Assembly (NCBI GenBank): GCA_958295465.1
Contig: OY282353.1
Location: 3,525,001-3,589,000, forward strand
From: an uncultured Gammaproteobacteria bacterium
GTDB taxonomy: Bacteria; Pseudomonadota; Gammaproteobacteria; HK1
Direction of reading: 5' to 3'
DNA length: 64,000 bases
Below, piece after piece: positions 27,140 through 35,838 of the stretch. Both the position numbers and the translations under genes were made by a program. Every line of letters starts with the position of its first letter. The stretch's first letter is position 1. A model generated the notes under the pieces. The model made no database searches, was not told where the DNA came from, and worked only from the letters and a program-made list of their open reading frames with translations.

Positions 27140-27849
27140 TGTCCCGACTGTACCTGTTCGCGGAAGGCCGGACGGAACAGACGTTCGCAAGTACGGTGCT
27201 CAGTCCGCATCTGGCGAGTCACGGCGTATATGTGCAGGGACCGATCCTGGTTGCCAATTCCCGGAGGGGCCGCGCGATCCACCGGGGCGGGATCAGGACT
27301 TTCAGTGCGATGCAGCATGACATCGTACGCTTTCTCAAACAGGAATCGGCGGACGACGTATTTTTCACATCCATGATCGATCTCTACGCATTACCTGGAG
27401 ATTTTCCCTGTTTTGAAGAGGCCAATCGGTATCGTGCCGATCCATACCGGCGAGTTGAAGCACTGGAAGCGTCATGGGCAGATGAGACGGCAGATCGGCG
27501 ATTCATTCCATTCATCCAATTGCACGAATATGAGGCGTACCTGTTCGCCGATGTTTCACAGTTGTCTCATTTCTACCCTGACAAGAACGCGGAGATTGAA
27601 GCACTACGAAGGATTGTGGATATCGCAGGATCGCCGGAACTGATCGATGACGAACCACATACCGCTCCGTCAAAGCAGATCATCGGACAATTTCCGGATT
27701 ACAAGTACGTAAAGGCCACGGTAGGATCGCAGGCTGCCGAACGTATCGGATTGGCGACGATCCGATGCAGGTGTCGCCACTTTGCGCGGTGGCTCGGACG
27801 GCTTGAGCAACTCGGACAAGGGAACACCTTTTCTCAATGTCGATGCTGA
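27139..27849 (+). CDS. DUF4276 family protein (Toprim-like partner of the ATPase)
   Basis: 236 residues. The motifs YLFAEGRTEQTF (EGxTE) and SMIDLYALPGDFP (acidic residues after a strand) match the DUF4276 family, which has been related to Toprim nuclease folds. Also typical are IQLHEYEAYLFAD, the switch-like PSKQIIGQFPDYKYVK and the end IGLATIRCRCRHFARWLGRL. The last few residues (TFSQCRC) come from sequence bordering a broken IS3 element, so the native tail may be lost, but the family core appears complete. It is coupled to the ATPase. It is likely the effector of a two-gene defence module, by analogy and not by proof. Confidence 0.8.
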   Translation: MSRLYLFAEGRTEQTFASTVLSPHLASHGVYVQGPILVANSRRGRAIHRGGIRTFSAMQHDIVRFLKQESADDVFFTSMIDLYALPGDFPCFEEANRYRADPYRRVEALEASWADETADRRFIPFIQLHEYEAYLFADVSQLSHFYPDKNAEIEALRRIVDIAGSPELIDDEPHTAPSKQIIGQFPDYKYVKATVGSQAAERIGLATIRCRCRHFARWLGRLEQLGQGNTFSQCRC

Positions 27850-28752
27850 GTTGACCGTCTTTGCCTTCGGCATCACCAGCCGAATGTCGCCGTCGCAGCG
27901 GGGCCGCCGTAGAACGGCCCCGTCGGACGTACAGGAACGCATTCGGGCGGCTGACCTTGAACTCCCGATGCACCCGGTCATCCGGGCGTTCGCCCTGCAC
28001 CACGGAGTGCGTGGTCTTCGCCCGCCGGCCCCGCACCGCTCCTTGCAGCCCCATCCGGCGCATCCGCCGAGCCACCGTGCAGCGCGCCACCGCCACCCCC
28101 TCGCGGCGAAGCTGGCGCCAGACCTTGCGCACCCCGTACACCTCGAAGTGCTCGGCGTACACCCGGCGGATCTCCCCGCTCAGCCACCCGTCGCGACGCA
28201 CCCGCGACGGGGCGCGCTTCGGCTCCCCCTCGCGCGCCTTGTGCTCGTAGTACGTCGATGGGGCGATCGGCACCTCGGCACCTCGGCGCAGACCGGCCCG
28301 ACCCCGTATCGACCCCGATGAGCGTCGATGAACGACACCATCATCTCGCGCGGCGGTCGAGTTCCGCCTGGGCGAATGGTGGAGGTGTTGTCTGCCGAAG
28401 GTAGACAAATACGCCGATGCCTTGCGAAGTATCTCGTTCGCTCGGCGCAGCTCGCGGTTCTCGCGCTCCAGCTCCTTGAGCCGGCGGCGCTCCTCGCTCG
28501 TGAACCCTGCACGGCCCCCGCGGTCGCGCTCGGCCTGTCGCACCCACTTGCGCAACGTCTCCGCCGTACACCCGAGCTTCGACGCCACCGAGGTGATCGC
28601 CGACCACTGCGAATCATGTTCACTCTGGCGATCCAACACCAAGCGCACCGCCCGTTCCCGGACTTCCGGGGAGTATCTTGTCGGTGATTTCATCTGCCCT
28701 TTCCTCCCAAAGACTCAACGAGTGGAGTCTCCGGGAAATCCGGGGCGGTTCA
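27850..28752 (-). mobile_element. Degenerate, truncated IS3-family element
   Basis: The intact end is at 28752: on the minus strand it starts TGAACCGCCCCGGATTTCCC, typical of one IS3 subgroup. OrfA starts at 28693 (MKSPTRYSPEVRERAVRLVL) with a helix-turn-helix and leucine zipper (EERRRLKELERENRELRR). It is broken near ANEILRKASAY by an inserted ~32-base palindrome (TTGTCT...AGACAA) that separates it from FAQAELDRRAR. OrfB is frameshifted, with IAPSTYYEHKAR and VYGVRKVWRQLRREG in one frame, and stops being recognisable at KVSRPNA, before the first catalytic Asp. The other end is missing. A matching downstream OrfB piece lies at 57223-57390. Confidence 0.8.
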
Positions 28753-29315
28753 CTGGCCGGGTCCGCCACCGGCGCCGCCTCGCGGGCCTGACGCCGAAGC
28801 TCCTGTCGAATGCAGTCCGCACGGAATGCAGGAATGGCAGGCTCGCTGACGGAATAGACGGGAGGATGGCCGGCCGCTCGCCGTTTCGTCCTCCAGCCGG
28901 ACCGATCCTCGTCTGCGGAATGGCAGCCTGACGGCTCTCCGGGGTGCTTACACTACGTTGCATCTTTGGCGTATCTTCGGCAGGCAGGTGTTCGAGGCCA
29001 TGGATTCCCGCGCCCCGCGTTCGCGGGCACATGTTTCGGGGGTACACGTTTCGCGGGGACGGCGGCCTGGGCGAATGTCAGGTCATTGACCGAGGGGCAG
29101 GTACCCGCGAACGCGGGGCGCGGGAGCACGCATCGGTCGCCGTCGTGACTGCAACATGACGATTCGGGTGGGAAGCGGATCGGGAGCCCGGGGGTTGAAG
29201 TCCCTGTCGCTGGGCGGCTCTTGGCGCCACACCACATTCGACGCGCCCGGGCCCCGGGTCCGGTCATTGACGTACAACGCCCCGCCAGGGGCCGGCATTC
29301 GAGGACCCACGAACC
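28753..29315. other. Gene-free region upstream of the thiolase operon
   Basis: About 560 bases. No frame matches a known protein. It contains a long inverted repeat (29006-29027 and 29104-29125) and, closer to the thiolase start, GC-rich sequence where the operon promoter should lie. I cannot define -10/-35 boxes. Confidence 0.5.
29006..29125. repeat. Pair of inverted REP-like elements
   Basis: A perfect 22-base inverted repeat: 29006-29027 (TCCCGCGCCCCG... ending CGCGGG) and 29104-29125. Each arm also contains its own small palindrome (CCGCG-TT-CGCGG), giving the layout of a BIME-like pair of REP sequences with a 76-base spacer. Confidence 0.8.
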
Positions 29316-30458
29316 ATGAACGCACCGGTCATCGCGGCCTACGGCCGCTCTCCCTTCACCTTCGCGCGCAAGGGCGCGCTCGTGAAGCTCCGCCCCGACG
29401 ACCTCGCCGCGCAGGTGGTGCGCGGGGTCGTCGAGCGCGCCGGGCTCGACCCCGACGACGTCGAGGACCTCATCGTGGGCTGCGCGTTCCCCGAGGGCGA
29501 GCAGGGGTTCAACGTCGCGCGCATCGTGGGGCTGCTGACCGGCTCGCTGCCGATCTCGGTGGCCGGCGCGACGGTCAACCGCTTCTGCGGGTCCTCGATG
29601 CAGTCGGTGCACATGGCCTCGGGGGCGGTGCGGATGAACGCCGGCGACGCCTTCGTCTGCGCGGGCGTCGAGTCCATGTCGCGGGTGCCGATGGGCGGAT
29701 ACAACCCGCTGCCCAACCCCTCCCTGCACGAATCCTTCCCCGCCGCGTACATCAGCATGGGGGAGACCGCGGAGAACGTCGCGGAGCGTTACCGGATCAC
29801 CCGCGAGGAGCAGGAGGCGTTCGCGCTGGAAAGCCAGCGGCGGGCGGCGGCGGCGCGGGCCGGGGGGCGGCTCGACGACGAGATCGTGCCGGTCGAGACC
29901 GGCGGCGCGCGCATCGGCCGCGACGGCTGCATCCGCGAGGACACCAGCCTCGAAGGGCTGGCCGATCTGACGCCGGCGTTCATGGCGGACGGGACGGTCA
30001 CCGCGGGCACCTCCTCCCCCCTCACCGACGGCGCGGCGGCCGTCGTGGTATGCAGCGAGGCGTACGCGAGCGAGCACGGGATGGAGCCGCTGGCGCGGGT
30101 GAAGAGCATCGCGGTGTCGGGCTGCGCGCCCGAGGTCATGGGGCTCGGACCGGTGGGCGCCTCGCGCAAGGCGCTGGAGCGCGCCGGGATCGGCGCCGGC
30201 GACGTCGACGTGGTGGAGCTCAACGAGGCGTTCGCGGCGCAGGCGATCGCCTGCATGCGCGACCTCGGCCTGGAGCACGAGAAGGTGAACCTCGACGGCG
30301 GCGCGATCGCGCTCGGGCATCCGCTGGGGGCCACCGGCGCGCGGATCACCGGCAAGGCGGCGGCGCTTCTCAAGCGCGAGGGCGGGCGCTACGCCCTCGC
30401 CACCCAGTGCATCGGCGGCGGGCAGGGGATCGCCACGGTGCTGGAGGCGGTGGATTGA
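29316..30458 (+). CDS. Acetyl-CoA acyltransferase (thiolase), beta-oxidation
   Basis: 380 residues. It cleaves 3-ketoacyl-CoA with CoA. Active-site motifs: nucleophilic Cys in VNRFCGSSMQSVHMASG, ALGHPLGATGARI with the His, and the second Cys in CIGGGQGIATV. The mid part LNEAFAAQAIACMRDLGL is typical. The stop overlaps the TTG start of the next gene (TTGA), so it forms an operon with the bifunctional dehydrogenase/hydratase; this matches FadA/FadI roles. Confidence 0.93.
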   Translation: MNAPVIAAYGRSPFTFARKGALVKLRPDDLAAQVVRGVVERAGLDPDDVEDLIVGCAFPEGEQGFNVARIVGLLTGSLPISVAGATVNRFCGSSMQSVHMASGAVRMNAGDAFVCAGVESMSRVPMGGYNPLPNPSLHESFPAAYISMGETAENVAERYRITREEQEAFALESQRRAAAARAGGRLDDEIVPVETGGARIGRDGCIREDTSLEGLADLTPAFMADGTVTAGTSSPLTDGAAAVVVCSEAYASEHGMEPLARVKSIAVSGCAPEVMGLGPVGASRKALERAGIGAGDVDVVELNEAFAAQAIACMRDLGLEHEKVNLDGGAIALGHPLGATGARITGKAAALLKREGGRYALATQCIGGGQGIATVLEAVD

Positions 30459-32791
30459 ACGCCATCGAGCGGGTCGCGGTCATCGGCTCGGGGGTGATGG
30501 GCGGCGGGATCGCCGCCCACCTCGCCAACGCGGGCGCGAGCGTCCTCCTGCTCGACATGGCGGCGAAGGACGGGCCGGACCGCTCCGCCGTCGCCCGCGC
30601 GGCGGTCGCGCGCCTGGCGAAATCGAACCCCCCCGCCTTCATGCACCGCCGCGCGGCCGGCCGCATCGACGCCGGCAACCTCGAGGACGACCTGTCCCGC
30701 GCGGGGGAGGCCGACTGGATCGTCGAGGCGGTGGTGGAGCGCCTGGACGTGAAGCGCGACCTCTACGCGCGGCTCGACGCGGTACGCAAGCCCGGCGCCA
30801 TCGTCTCCTCGAACACCTCGACCATCCCCCTGGCCCGGCTCACCGAGGGCGCCTCGGTCGCGTTGCAGCGGGACTTCGCGATCACCCACTTCTTCAACCC
30901 GCCGCGCTACATGCGGCTGCTGGAGATCGTGCGCGGCCCGGCGACCCGGCCGGAGCTGGTCGAGCAGCTCCGGGACTTCGCCGACCGGCGCCTCGGCAAG
31001 GGGGTGGTGGAGTGCAAGGACACGCCGGGGTTCATCGCCAACCGCATCGGGGTGTTCTGGCTGCAATGCGCGCTCATCGAGGCGATCGCGGCGGGGCTGG
31101 GCGTGGAGCAGGCGGATGCGGCGCTGGGGCCGGCCGCGGGGATCCCGAAGACCGGGGTGTTCGGGCTCCTCGACCTCATCGGCCTCGATCTCATGCCCCA
31201 CGTGGCCGGGAGCATGGACGCCCTGCTGCCGCCCGGCGACGCGCTGCGCCGCTACATGGAGGTGCCCGAGGTGCTCCGGCGCATGGTCGCCGGCGGCTAC
31301 ACCGGCCGGAAGGGGAAGGGCGGGTTCTACCGGCTGCGGCGCGAGGGCGGGGAGCGGGTCAAGGAGTCGATCGATCTGGCCACCGGCGAGTACCGCCGTT
31401 CCGAGCGCGCCCGCCTCGCCTGCGTCGAGGCCGCGAAGACCGGCGGGGCGCGGGCGCTGGTCGAGCACGACAGCGAGGAGGGACGCTATGCGTGGCGGGT
31501 GCTTTCTTCCGTGCTCGCGTATTCGGCTTCGCTGGTGCCGGAGATCTCCGACGACGTCGCCAGCGTCGATGCCGCGATGCGGCTCGGCTACAACTGGCGC
31601 GCGGGACCCTTCGAGCTGGCGGATCGACTCGGCCCCGGCCGGCTCGCGGATCGGCTCCGCGCCGAGGGCCGGCCGGTGCCCTCGCTGCTGGAGGCGGCGC
31701 GCGGGGGCGGCTTCTACCGCGAGGCCGGCGGGCGCATCGAGCAGCTCCGCGCCGTCGGGACCGACCCCGCCGGAGGCTATGTCCCCATCGTCTCGCCGCG
31801 TGGAATCATACGGCTCGCCGACGTGAAACGGGGCCGCGAGCGGGTGATCGGGAACGACTCCGCGAGCCTCTGGGACGCCGGTCGGAACGTCGCCTGCCTC
31901 GAATTCCATTCCCGGATGAATACGCTCGACCAGGCGGTCCTGGATCTCATCGGGCAGGCGCTGAATATCGTGCCGGACCGTTTCGCGGGGCTGGTCATCC
32001 ACAACGACGGAGAGAACTTCTCCGCCGGGGCCAACCTCGGCGAAGCACTGTTCGCGATCGGCGCCGGGGCATGGGACCGGCTCGCGGCGGCGGCCGAGCT
32101 CGGGCAGGGCACGTTCAAGGCGATGAAGTACGCCCCCTTCCCGGTGGTGGGGGCGCCGGCCGGCATGGCGCTGGGGGGGGGCTGCGAGGTCCTGCTGCAC
32201 TGCGACGCGATCGTCGCCCACGCGGAGACCTACGCCGGGCTCGTGGAGGCCGGCGTCGGCCTGGTCCCGGCCTGGGGCGGGTGCAAGGAGCTGCTCGCGC
32301 GGTACTCGCGCGCGGGGCCGGGAGGGCCGATGCCGCCGGTCAGCCGCGCGTTCGAGACGGTGAGCCTCGCGAAGGTCTCGCGGTCCGCGCACGAGGCCCG
32401 GGACCTCGGCATCCTCCGGCGCGGGGACGTCATCGTCATGAACCGGGACCGCGTCCTCGCCGAGGCCATCGACAAGGTCCACGCGCTCTCCACCGGCTAC
32501 GTGCCCCCCGAGCCGCCGGTGTTCAACCTGCCCGGCCCCTCCGGGAAGGCGGCGCTGGCGCTCGCGGTGGGGGAGTTCGCCAGGACCGGCAAGGCGACCG
32601 CGCACGACGTGGTGGTCGCCGATGCCCTCGCGCGGGTGTTGACCGGGGGGGACGCCGACCTGACCGACGAGGTCGGGGAGGAGGCCCTGCTCGCGCTGGA
32701 GCGCGAGGCGGTGCTCTCCCTGGTGCGCACGGAAGGGACCCGGGCGCGTATCGAGCACATGCTCAATACCGGGAAGCCGTTGCGCAATTGA
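30455..32791 (+). CDS. 3-hydroxyacyl-CoA dehydrogenase / enoyl-CoA hydratase (FadN/FadB-like)
   Basis: 778 residues from a TTG start at 30455 overlapping the thiolase stop; no in-frame ATG fits. The N-terminal half is a 3-hydroxyacyl-CoA dehydrogenase: NAD-binding VAVIGSGVMGGGIAAHLANAG, VVERLDVKRDLYARLD, SSNTSTIPL, HFFNPPRYMRLLEIV and PGFIANRIGVF. The C-terminal third (about 475-700) is a crotonase domain: HNDGENFSAGANLGEALF and GMALGGGCEVLLHCDAIVAH. This order (dehydrogenase first) is that of FadN-type proteins and the reverse of E. coli FadB. It oxidises fatty acids with the flanking thiolase and FadD. Confidence 0.92.
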   Translation: MNAIERVAVIGSGVMGGGIAAHLANAGASVLLLDMAAKDGPDRSAVARAAVARLAKSNPPAFMHRRAAGRIDAGNLEDDLSRAGEADWIVEAVVERLDVKRDLYARLDAVRKPGAIVSSNTSTIPLARLTEGASVALQRDFAITHFFNPPRYMRLLEIVRGPATRPELVEQLRDFADRRLGKGVVECKDTPGFIANRIGVFWLQCALIEAIAAGLGVEQADAALGPAAGIPKTGVFGLLDLIGLDLMPHVAGSMDALLPPGDALRRYMEVPEVLRRMVAGGYTGRKGKGGFYRLRREGGERVKESIDLATGEYRRSERARLACVEAAKTGGARALVEHDSEEGRYAWRVLSSVLAYSASLVPEISDDVASVDAAMRLGYNWRAGPFELADRLGPGRLADRLRAEGRPVPSLLEAARGGGFYREAGGRIEQLRAVGTDPAGGYVPIVSPRGIIRLADVKRGRERVIGNDSASLWDAGRNVACLEFHSRMNTLDQAVLDLIGQALNIVPDRFAGLVIHNDGENFSAGANLGEALFAIGAGAWDRLAAAAELGQGTFKAMKYAPFPVVGAPAGMALGGGCEVLLHCDAIVAHAETYAGLVEAGVGLVPAWGGCKELLARYSRAGPGGPMPPVSRAFETVSLAKVSRSAHEARDLGILRRGDVIVMNRDRVLAEAIDKVHALSTGYVPPEPPVFNLPGPSGKAALALAVGEFARTGKATAHDVVVADALARVLTGGDADLTDEVGEEALLALEREAVLSLVRTEGTRARIEHMLNTGKPLRN

Positions 32792-33000
32792 GCGCGGGTC
32801 CGGAGGGCGGTGGATGAGTCTCTTGCCCGTGGAATCTCCGGACAAGGTGACGATACATTGTTCGCCACTTGGCTTCTGCCGGTTCCCGGCGATGCCGGAT
32901 CAGGGCGGGATTCCGATGCCGCCGTGACGTGCGCGGTTCGCACCGGACGCGGCGGGCGGCCGCGAGAGTGACGGCAACCGACCGGAGGAGGGGACAAACG
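32792..33000. other. Gap before fadD
   Basis: About 210 bases. It contains a purine-rich Shine-Dalgarno region (GGAGGAGGGGACAAACG) just before fadD. No further element is recognised. Confidence 0.4.
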
Positions 33001-34698
33001 ATGGAAAAAGTATGGCTCGACAGCTACACCGAGGGCGTCCCGGTGGAGATCGACCCCGACGCCTACCCGTCGCTGGTCGCGCTCACCGACGAGGCGATCC
33101 GGCGGTTTGCGGACCGTCCCGCGTTCGAGAGCATGGGGGTGCGCATCACCTTCGCCGAGCTCGATCGGCTCGCGACGGATTTCGCGGGGTTCCTCGCTGC
33201 CAGGGGGCTCGCCAGGGGCGACCGCGTCGCGCTGATGATGCCGAACGTCCTGCAATATCCCGTCGCGCTGCTGGGTACGTTGCGCGCCGGCCTCGTCGTC
33301 GTCAACACGAACCCCCTGTACACGGCGCGCGAGCTGCGCCACCAGTTCGCCGATTCCGGCGCGCGCGCGATCGTGGTGCTGGAGAACTTCGCGCACGAGC
33401 TGGAGGAGTGCATCGGCGATACCGCGGTGGAGCTCGTGGTGGTGACCGCGCTGGGGGACATGCTCGGCCTTCCCAAGTCGCTGCTCGTCAACTTGGTGGT
33501 GCGCCACGTCAAGCGGCTCGTGCCTCCGTTCCGGATCGACGGCACGGTCCGCTGGGGGGAGGCGCTCGCCACGGGACGTGGCGCCGACACGGGACGTAGC
33601 GCCGGCGCGGTGGAGCTCTCGGGCGATGACCTCGCCTTCCTCCAGTACACGGGCGGGACCACCGGGGTGTCGAAGGGCGCGATGCTCACCCACCGCAACA
33701 TGGTCGCCAACGTCCTCCAGTCGGACGGCTTCCTGCGCCCGGTGGCCCGCGAGGGCGAAGAGATCATCGTGACCGCCCTGCCGCTCTACCACATCTTCGC
33801 CCTGACCGCGAACTGCCTGACGTACATGCGCTTCGGCGCCATGAACCTGCTGATCGCCAACCCGCGGGACATGCCGGGGTTCGTGAAGACGCTCAAGGGG
33901 GTGCGGTTCACCGCGATGACCGGCGTGAACACGCTGTTCAACGGGCTGCTGAACGCGGCGGGTTTCACCGAGCTCGATTTTTCGGCGCTGCGCATGACGG
34001 TCGGGGGCGGCATGGCGGTACAGAGCGCGGTGGCGCGGCGATGGAAGGAGGTGACCGGGGTCGCCCTCCTGGAAGCCTACGGACTGACGGAGACCTCGCC
34101 CGCGGCGTGCATCAACCCCTTGCACATCGACGAATACACGGGCTCGGTGGGGGTGCCGGTGCCGAGTACCGAATGCCGGGTGATCGACGAGGAGGGGAAC
34201 GCGCTTCCCGCCGGCACGCCCGGAGAGCTCTGCATCCGCGGCCCGCAGGTCATGAAAGGGTACTGGAACCGGCCCGAGGAGACCGCCGCGGTGCTCGACG
34301 ATGCGGGGTGGCTGCGCACCGGCGACATCGCGGAGATGGACGCCGGGGGCTTCGTCCGCATCGTCGATCGCAAGAAGGACATGATCCTCGTATCGGGCTT
34401 CAACGTGTACCCGAACGAGGTCGAGGAGGTCGTCTCGAACCATCCCGAGGTCCTGGAGGTCGGAGCGATCGGCGTCGCCGACGAGCACAGCGGGGAAGCG
34501 GTCAAGATCGTCGTCGTGAAACGTTCGCCGGGGCTCACGGAGGAATCGCTTCAGGCGTTCTGCCGGGAGAACCTCACCGGCTACAAGCGTCCCCGGTACG
34601 TCGAGTTCACGCACGAGCTTCCGAAGAGCAACGTGGGAAAGATCCTGCGCAAGGACTTGCGCGAGCAGTTCGGACGGCCCGGCCCGGCCGGCGGCTGA
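33001..34698 (+). CDS. fadD: Long-chain fatty acid-CoA ligase
   Basis: 565 residues, ATG at 33001 with strong GGAGGAGGGG upstream. ANL superfamily AMP-forming ligase that activates fatty acids to acyl-CoA at the membrane, feeding the two genes upstream. Motifs: P-loop YTGGTTGVSKGAMLTH, LEAYGLTETSPAACIN, LRTGDIAEMD, DRKKDMILVSGFNVYPNE (fatty-acid signature and hinge), and the catalytic Lys near SNVGKILRKDLR. The N-terminus MEKVWLDSYTEGVPVEID is usual for FadD. Confidence 0.95.
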   Translation: MEKVWLDSYTEGVPVEIDPDAYPSLVALTDEAIRRFADRPAFESMGVRITFAELDRLATDFAGFLAARGLARGDRVALMMPNVLQYPVALLGTLRAGLVVVNTNPLYTARELRHQFADSGARAIVVLENFAHELEECIGDTAVELVVVTALGDMLGLPKSLLVNLVVRHVKRLVPPFRIDGTVRWGEALATGRGADTGRSAGAVELSGDDLAFLQYTGGTTGVSKGAMLTHRNMVANVLQSDGFLRPVAREGEEIIVTALPLYHIFALTANCLTYMRFGAMNLLIANPRDMPGFVKTLKGVRFTAMTGVNTLFNGLLNAAGFTELDFSALRMTVGGGMAVQSAVARRWKEVTGVALLEAYGLTETSPAACINPLHIDEYTGSVGVPVPSTECRVIDEEGNALPAGTPGELCIRGPQVMKGYWNRPEETAAVLDDAGWLRTGDIAEMDAGGFVRIVDRKKDMILVSGFNVYPNEVEEVVSNHPEVLEVGAIGVADEHSGEAVKIVVVKRSPGLTEESLQAFCRENLTGYKRPRYVEFTHELPKSNVGKILRKDLREQFGRPGPAGG

Positions 34699-34806
34699 GC
34701 CGGACGCGGCCGGCGACTGAGCCGGGCGGCGCCACGTCCCCGTTCCCGGGCCGCGCCGGATTTTGTTCTGCCGACGCCTGTGCCGGTCGAGCGTATTTCG
34801 AGGGAT

Positions 34807-34925
34807 CCCACCCGATCGGACTGCCCACCCGATCGGACTGCCCACCCGATCGGACTGCCCACCCGATCGGACTGCCCACCCGATCGGACTGCCCACCCGA
34901 TCGGACTGCCCACCCGATCGGACTG
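34807..34925. repeat. 17-bp tandem repeat, seven perfect copies
   Basis: Seven uninterrupted identical copies of CCCACCCGATCGGACTG (34807-34823 through 34909-34925). Each unit contains the palindrome CGATCG. It lies between fadD and the phosphoesterase gene, which starts 49 bases further on. Perfect identity means recent expansion or selection. Being 17 bases, it stays open in more than one frame, producing spurious peptide repeats. Confidence 0.97.
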
Positions 34926-34973
34926 CATTGCATCCGTCCGGTTCGACCTGGAATCGAGTGCGCCGAAATCTTC

Positions 34974-35594
34974 ATGACACCGATCGCCCATGCCGATGAT
35001 GCCCCAAGCCCGGACACCCGGTTCCGGGTCGCGATCGTCTCCGACACCCACGGCCATCTCGATCCCCGGATCGCGAAGGTCGTCGAGCGGTGCCGGATCG
35101 CGGTCCACGCCGGGGACATCGGCAGCGGTGCGGTGCTCGATGCGCTCGCCCGCCCGGGCCGGCAGGTGGCCGCGGTGCGCGGCAACAACGACGTCGCTTC
35201 GAAGTGGGACCCGGGCGAGTACCGGCGGCTGGAGCAGCTTCCATGGGAGGCCGAACTTTCGCTGCCGGGCGGCCGGCTCGCGGTGATCCACGGGCACCAG
35301 ATCGCACGGGTGGAGCGCCGGCACGGATGGCTGCGCGAGCGCTATCCCGATGCCCGCGTCGTGGTCTACGGGCATACCCACCGGCGGTGCATCGACCGCG
35401 GCGCTCGCCCGTGGGTCGTCAACCCCGGCGCGGCGGGGCGCGATCGGACCTTCGGCGGCCCCTCGCTCGTCGTGATCGACGTCGATGCGGATGCCGCCCG
35501 CTGGCGGCTGCGCACCGTGTGCTTCGAGCGGGCTGTGCCGCAACCCCGACATGGGCGGGAAGCGCGGCCGAACGGTTCGTCCTCGTCCGTTTGA
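34974..35594 (+). CDS. YfcE/MJ0936-type metallophosphoesterase
   Basis: 206 residues. Two-metal calcineurin-like phosphodiesterase: VSDTHGHLDPR, HAGDIGSG, VRGNND, HGHQ and YGHTHRR provide the Asp, Asn and His ligands. The C-terminal strand NPGAAGRDRTFGGPSLVVID is typical of small YfcE-like enzymes. The last ~45 residues (Arg/Ser-rich) exceed the family core. The natural substrate is unknown. The start ATG at 34974 follows the 17-bp repeat array. Confidence 0.88.
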   Translation: MTPIAHADDAPSPDTRFRVAIVSDTHGHLDPRIAKVVERCRIAVHAGDIGSGAVLDALARPGRQVAAVRGNNDVASKWDPGEYRRLEQLPWEAELSLPGGRLAVIHGHQIARVERRHGWLRERYPDARVVVYGHTHRRCIDRGARPWVVNPGAAGRDRTFGGPSLVVIDVDADAARWRLRTVCFERAVPQPRHGREARPNGSSSSV

Positions 35595-35838
35595 CGCGCC
35601 GGCGGCGGCGTACCCACGATGTTTTCGGTCTTGGCGCAGGCGGGGGCGTGTGGAGCACCCGCCGAGCTCGCGGTCACGGAACTCCGGTTCGGGGCGTCGC
35701 CATGACCGTGGTACCGTCGTTCGCAACCCGCGCTCAGCGGACGCCGCCACGGCACCACGAGGGCCGCGTTCGGGGAACGCCGGCCCACCGTCACGAGGGG
35801 ACCGCCCATGTGCCGATCCGCTCTCCCCCGCTCCGCGA
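35595..35838. repeat. Convergent gap with dispersed repeat copy
   Basis: Bases 35693-35834 resemble 23461-23580 at both ends (CGTGGTACCGTCGTTCG and GGGGACCGCCCATG(C/T)GCCGA), with a different centre. It sits between two convergent genes. A small mobile or structural element is possible; no coding capacity is seen. Confidence 0.5.

Noticed and set aside
30389..32845. 818-codon minus-strand ORF opposite the FadN-like gene
   Set aside because: No family motifs; the plus strand has complete dehydrogenase and crotonase motifs.
34807..34925. 17-bp repeats as a CRISPR array or a coding repeat protein
   Set aside because: No spacers; the repeat length is not a multiple of three and peptide repeats appear in several frames, so coding is unlikely.
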